12,389 nucleotides of DNA, from positions 1,612 to 14,000 of the forward strand of contig JAOXYB010027590.1 in NCBI GenBank assembly GCA_028565635.1, written 5' to 3'. Shown here in pieces: positions 8,509 through 12,389 of the stretch. A model generated the notes under the pieces. The model searched no databases. It worked only from the letters and a program-made list of their open reading frames with translations, and had not been told where the DNA came from. The stretch is from Phoronis ovalis. Lineage: Eukaryota > Phoronida > Phoronidae. A program made the translations under genes and the position numbers. Positions within the stretch are counted from its first letter, which is position 1; each line of letters begins with the position of its first letter.

Positions 8509-11500
8509 ATGGAATATTTGTGCAGAGGGATGGAAATCCCTGGGTCAGAGTTTGGCGCGAAAATAGCAATGAAGCAGACGATAAGAAGTGACGTTGACGT
8601 TGATGATAAAGAGGGCGTTTTAGTTTTGGAACCGAAATCTTTCCGACCTTTCAAAAGCAAAGATGAGTATCTTTATGCAATGAAAGAGGATTTAGCTGAA
8701 TGGTTTAATAGCTTGTATAGCTCAGACATAACAGTTGAAACATTTTTCAATCAGCTCGAAACTGGTGTTTTATTATGTCAGCATGCAAACAGTGTTCAGA
8801 AAATGATAGACGAACATAACTGGACAACATCCGGACGAAACAAGCACGATTTTGATCCTAAATCTCATATTACGAGAATCATTCCATTTCGATTTGGTGT
8901 AAAACCTGAATCGTGGCAAGCAAGAGATAATGTTGCAAATTTCATCTCATGGTGTCGTGCACTAGGGATTATGGATGTATTATTATTTGAGACGGATGAT
9001 TTAGTTCTTCGAAAGAATCCTAAAAGTGCTATATTCAGTTTGCTCGAAGTAGCAAGAATAGGAGCTAAGTATGGTATGTTAGCTCCTATATTAATTCAGT
9101 TGGAAAAAGAAATTGAACAAGAAATTGAGCGGGAACAAAATGGATTGTGTGCTGATGCTTGTGAAAGTGATAACTATATTGAACCTAGTGTTGAATATGG
9201 GCCTGTACCTCAGAAAATTACCTGTGATCTCAAATCCTTGGATGAACTGGTAAGTATCAGCATATTTTAGGCAAAGAATCGTTTATATATTAAGGGAAAG
9301 GATTCTGTCACCAGATTTTTAGTTATACAAAGAGGTTCTACTCTGATATAAAGCAACAAATCTGCCTTTTATGTTTTATCTGGCCTAGCAACTGTTACAC
9401 GCCAGATGAAACTGAAAAAGTAGCAATGACATATATATATAAAAATAATACTTCACAGTGTATGTATTATTCACGCACAAAATAGCATATATTAAATAAA
9501 ACAAGTATTGACACTTTTTAGGGACTTACATGATTTCTTTTGCTCATATGTGTAATATTATACAACCAAATATTAGGATATTTTACAATAAATTATATTA
9601 CAATAATAATATGCAGAAAACAGTCTGGACTACAGACTAGGATGTATCATTCACGTTATACGGCATACATTTTACGATCACAATTTGTGATCATATTAAA
9701 CCTTTACAATTACGTACATTTATTGTACTAGAAAATCAGCTTCTGCACATTTACGATAACAATACGTTTTATAAGTGATATCTACTATCAAATTACACTG
9801 CATTTTAAATTTAGCTGGAACATTTATCATCAAGTACATATATTTCGCAAGAACATATTTTATGTATGCAGACTAAACAACATGTTATTTTTGATACGTT
9901 GATCGAAGTCTATCATAATATTTTTCATATTGTCACTCTTTCATACGGTGACATTTTTGAATTCCAAAAATACAATACGTATATTCATTTCAAAAGATAA
10001 CGAGTTCTTTTGTCAAATGAAAAAAGATAACAATTTGTGATCAGTATAGAATATTTGTCGTACGTAGTTATAGATTTATAATAACATGGGAGTTGAATTC
10101 CATTATACGCTGGAGGCCAGCGCCAGATTCTTGTTGCTCCCTTGCTGTGTTTTTGCAACAAGTGATCGATCTTCAACAAATAATATACACCATCACGGAA
10201 TTTTGCTATAGGACATTTTGTTCTGTATGCTGTCCAAAAGAAACGCATTGTGACGACGTCTTTGACATTCGTGCATTATGAATTTTATCTGCTGCAAAAG
10301 CTGACCTTAGGGATATCACTACGGAAATCCAATTAAGCAGCAAATACAATTTATTGATAATAATAATTTGGAAATCACGATTCAAGTGGCTTCTTCCTAG
10401 ATCTTCCTTAATTGAGCTAATAAGAGTATTCTAAGAGTTGTCACGATTTATCATGTTTTGGTGATGGTAGCTAGTATATAGAAAATCCAATCTTGTTATT
10501 TTATATCTTAATCTTCTAATTTTATCTATAACCTTAATAATTAGTTAATTAAAGTTCAAACGATAATCAGTGTAATTCTGTTTTTAATATATACTTATTA
10601 TGTTCTTTTAGATTCCTTAGTATAAAAAGCGATCCTTTAGATACCAAGATAATCGTTCGAATATTAGCTCGGCCCGAGTCACTAGAAATCTGAAATATAG
10701 AGACTATTTATAATTATATGCTAGCGCTCAGAACCTTTCTATCTAGCTAGTATACACATGTACATGTTCTAATAATATATATATATACTTTGGTCCTTGC
10801 ATGTATGCATCAAAGTTCACTAATTAATCGTAGGTCTAGCTGTGAATATCAGGGTAGACTAATAAGATCTAATTACTACTCAATAAACGTTTCTGGAATT
10901 TGTATATTTTCAGTACGAGATTGACCTGGTTTTAAACACAATCTAACGCCTTGTTCCTTCTTCTTTTGAAATGTATTTGACTTTATAGAGATTCATAATT
11001 TCCATCTGTTGCTGAAATAAATAAAAAAATATAAAGTGCATGTTTTCCGAAGTGCTTGATCCCGCATACTAGCATTTTAGTACAACGAATGTGTTACATC
11101 GCTTTTCAAACAATTTAATCTTATAGCACCTCCGATGAAGAAAGTTCCTCGATTAAATAAATATTGTATAAATCAAGGTAATGTATACTAGGTATTTTGT
11201 AATGCATCTGTGCTTGGGTAGTGTACATTACTTAATTTTTTAATAGGCCTGTGTTTTTATCTAGTTATTGTCATCGATTGTTAACTGTTTGAAGTGGGTC
11301 AATTTGCCCGAGGACAAGATTATGGTATGCTTTATTAGTCATTTAGCAATACAAATATTTTCATACTGTTTTGATTTTTTTCATAAACTAAGAACTATTT
11401 TTAAATATTTTAATCCTCCTCAATGCGACTTACATGTACTTAAAGAGAAAGACAGGGGCGAATACTCGATATCTTCGATTTAATTGTATAAATAAATATC

Positions 11501-12337
11501 CAAAGGGAATTTATGAGACGTTTACTAAAATGCCAGAAAACCAACAGATGAAACCTCAAGAAATTTATCAGGCAATCATATATCCTCTTTCTACAATATT
11601 TTGTACAATTTCTTTGGTTTCGTATTTCTGAACATAATAACGTTAACGTTAATTTTGGATAACTACTGCATATTTCGCAGTGGCGACATTAAAATGTTAG
11701 AAAAACAACAGGAAACGTGTCTGGGTTGTTTAATGTTCTTTGAGAGTCTGTTTGATACTTCGAGCTGCTTGGAACTTGTTGTAGTGTTTAAATTAGTAGT
11801 GTTTTAGTGTTAAATAGTATCCATGTGAAATAATGTATTCAGTTGTAACAAGAATAGATTAGCTTGTGGCAATGATATATGCACTTTTTGTTATAAGTGC
11901 AGGAATAAGTGAACCGACTCCATGTTTGAAATGACCACCGATACACACCAACATAGTCCCCATTTCAGTGTAGAACTAGGACGGAGTTAAAAACAAATGA
12001 GATTATTTTTAGTTGCTAGTTTGGGGAATTGTCAGCATAGTAAACATTCTAGGGTAAATATGGCAAAAACAGAGATTTCGAGAGCCTCGGAATGGCTTAT
12101 TTAATATTTCATATTACTTCGTATTTTATCAGTTTGTGTTTTGTGCTAGAACTAGCCAGGAGCATGTGCCACCTGGTGTTGATTCTTTATTACGCAAATT
12201 GTTACACGTATTATAAATACATATTTTAGGTACGCGAACAAGTGTCTATATGTTGTTGTCCAACGCAATTTCGTGTTGTTCGAATCTCCGAGGGAAGGTA
12301 CCAGATTGGAAGTTCTTTGACTCATGTATTTGTCAGG
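8509..12337 (+). CDS. GAS2L: GAS2-like actin-microtubule crosslinker, 3' partial
   Basis: Exons 8509-9249 and 12230-12337 join in phase 0 to 283 codons, and the gene continues past the window. GAS2-like proteins (GAS2L1-3, Drosophila pigs) bind F-actin through an N-terminal CH domain and microtubules through a GAR domain. Residues 44-70 (SFRPFKS, then EYLYAMKEDLAEW) are the family's N-terminal signature. The CH domain spans about 56-190, with TGVLLCQHAN at 85-94, ARDNVANFISWCRALGI at 138-154 and LFETDDLVLRKN at 159-170. An acidic, probably helical stretch (EKEIEQEIERE) follows at 199-209, then a linker. SLDEL at 243-247 leads into the GAR domain, as in GAS2L proteins. The donor is CTG/GTAAGT. 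The ATG at 8509 has A at -3 and G at +4; ATGs at 8530 and 8569 are alternatives, since residues before about 40 are not conserved. The missing part should hold the rest of the GAR domain and perhaps a basic, Ser-rich tail with EB1-binding motifs. The family assignment is firm; which paralogue is not. Confidence 0.93.
9250..12229 (+). other. Intron between CH and GAR exons of the Gas2-like gene
   Basis: The 2,980-nt intron runs from GTAAGT to ATTTTAG. It is AT-rich with short TA runs near 9430 and 10776. A GC-rich hairpin, CGCTGG/CCAGCG, lies at 10108-10122. Perfect palindromes occur at 10756-10767 (ACATGTACATGT) and 11638-11651 (TAACGTTAACGTTA). Another hairpin, GCACTT/AAGTGC, lies at 11881-11900. 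A T-rich acceptor-like site (TATTTTCAG, ending 10913) is followed by ten open codons and a stop, so it could at most create a short alternative end after SLDEL. The stretch 11268-11807 is unusually open on the + strand but resembles no known protein. Confidence 0.8.
12230..12337 (+). CDS. GAS2L: GAR (GAS2) domain exon of the Gas2-like gene
   Basis: This 108-nt exon encodes 36 residues (248-283 of the joined protein). It begins VREQVSICCCP, contains VVRISEGRYQIG, and ends VFVR. It matches the start of the GAS2/GAR domain, a small zinc-binding microtubule-binding module. CCCP supplies the CxCP cysteines (255 and 257) expected to help bind zinc. SEGRYQIG corresponds to the SEGKYRVG of GAS2L proteins. 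The acceptor is ATTTTAG and the donor AGG/GTGAGT, both phase 0, so the exon could be skipped without shifting the frame. The remainder, including the family's VMVRVGGGW segment, must lie in exons beyond the right edge. Bases 12338-12389 are the start of the next intron. Confidence 0.9.
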
Positions 12338-12389
12338 GTGAGTATTATTAAATTCAAATTCAGTATAACAAAGTAAACGAAATTCGATC

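Noticed and set aside
10093-10281. Cysteine-containing open frame within the Gas2-like intron
   Set aside because: It starts at TTG rather than ATG, has no splice sites fitting the gene, and matches no family I know.
10756-10767. Perfect palindrome ACATGTACATGT
   Set aside because: Short alternating purine-pyrimidine palindromes are common in AT-rich introns and nothing ties this one to a function.
10914-10946. Possible alternative terminal exon after TATTTTCAG
   Set aside because: Only ten codons before a stop and no good poly(A) signal immediately after; kept as a note in the intron entry.
11678-11696. CAGTGGCGA, resembling a hAT terminus
   Set aside because: The match is nine bases long, with no complementary end or target duplication nearby.

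Overview
The window reads as nuclear DNA from an invertebrate animal. It is strongly AT-rich, has GT-AG introns of 0.2 to 3 kb, AATAAA poly(A) signals, long non-coding stretches and fragments that look like DNA transposons. Both genes belong to metazoan families. A marine lophotrochozoan such as a bivalve mollusc would fit the composition and gene content, but that is an inference and no base proves the taxon. Both genes lie on the + strand and both have to be assembled across introns.

Gene 1 (965-1926, three exons, 108 codons) encodes a small secreted protein. A hydrophobic signal peptide is followed by exactly ten cysteines in the spacing of the prokineticin / astakine (colipase-fold) cytokine family. 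It lacks the AVITGA N-terminus of vertebrate prokineticins, so it is closer in type to invertebrate astakines. Its second intron carries a degenerate GAT-type microsatellite. A poly(A) signal lies 58 bases after the stop. About 230 bases further on, a strong orphan splice acceptor followed by another AATAAA suggests an alternative 3' end.

From about 2.4 to 8.3 kb there is no recognisable coding sequence. The region holds hairpins, a foldback transposon-like element of about 365 bp with GGTCACTCCT ends and internal degenerate repeats (5423-5788), and a well-formed candidate 62-nt exon (7070-7131) that may be a 5' non-coding exon of gene 2.

Gene 2 (8509 to beyond the right edge) is a GAS2-like (GAS2L / Drosophila pigs) cytoskeletal crosslinker. 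One exon holds the whole actin-binding CH domain. After a 2,980-nt phase-0 intron, a 108-nt exon opens the microtubule-binding GAR (GAS2) domain. The rest of the GAR domain and the C-terminal tail lie outside the window. Its presumed 5' leader has four upstream AUGs, one heading a 60-codon ORF that overlaps the start.

The two genes show no functional link; one is an extracellular signal and the other a cytoskeletal linker. No tRNA, rRNA, CRISPR or prokaryotic feature was seen.
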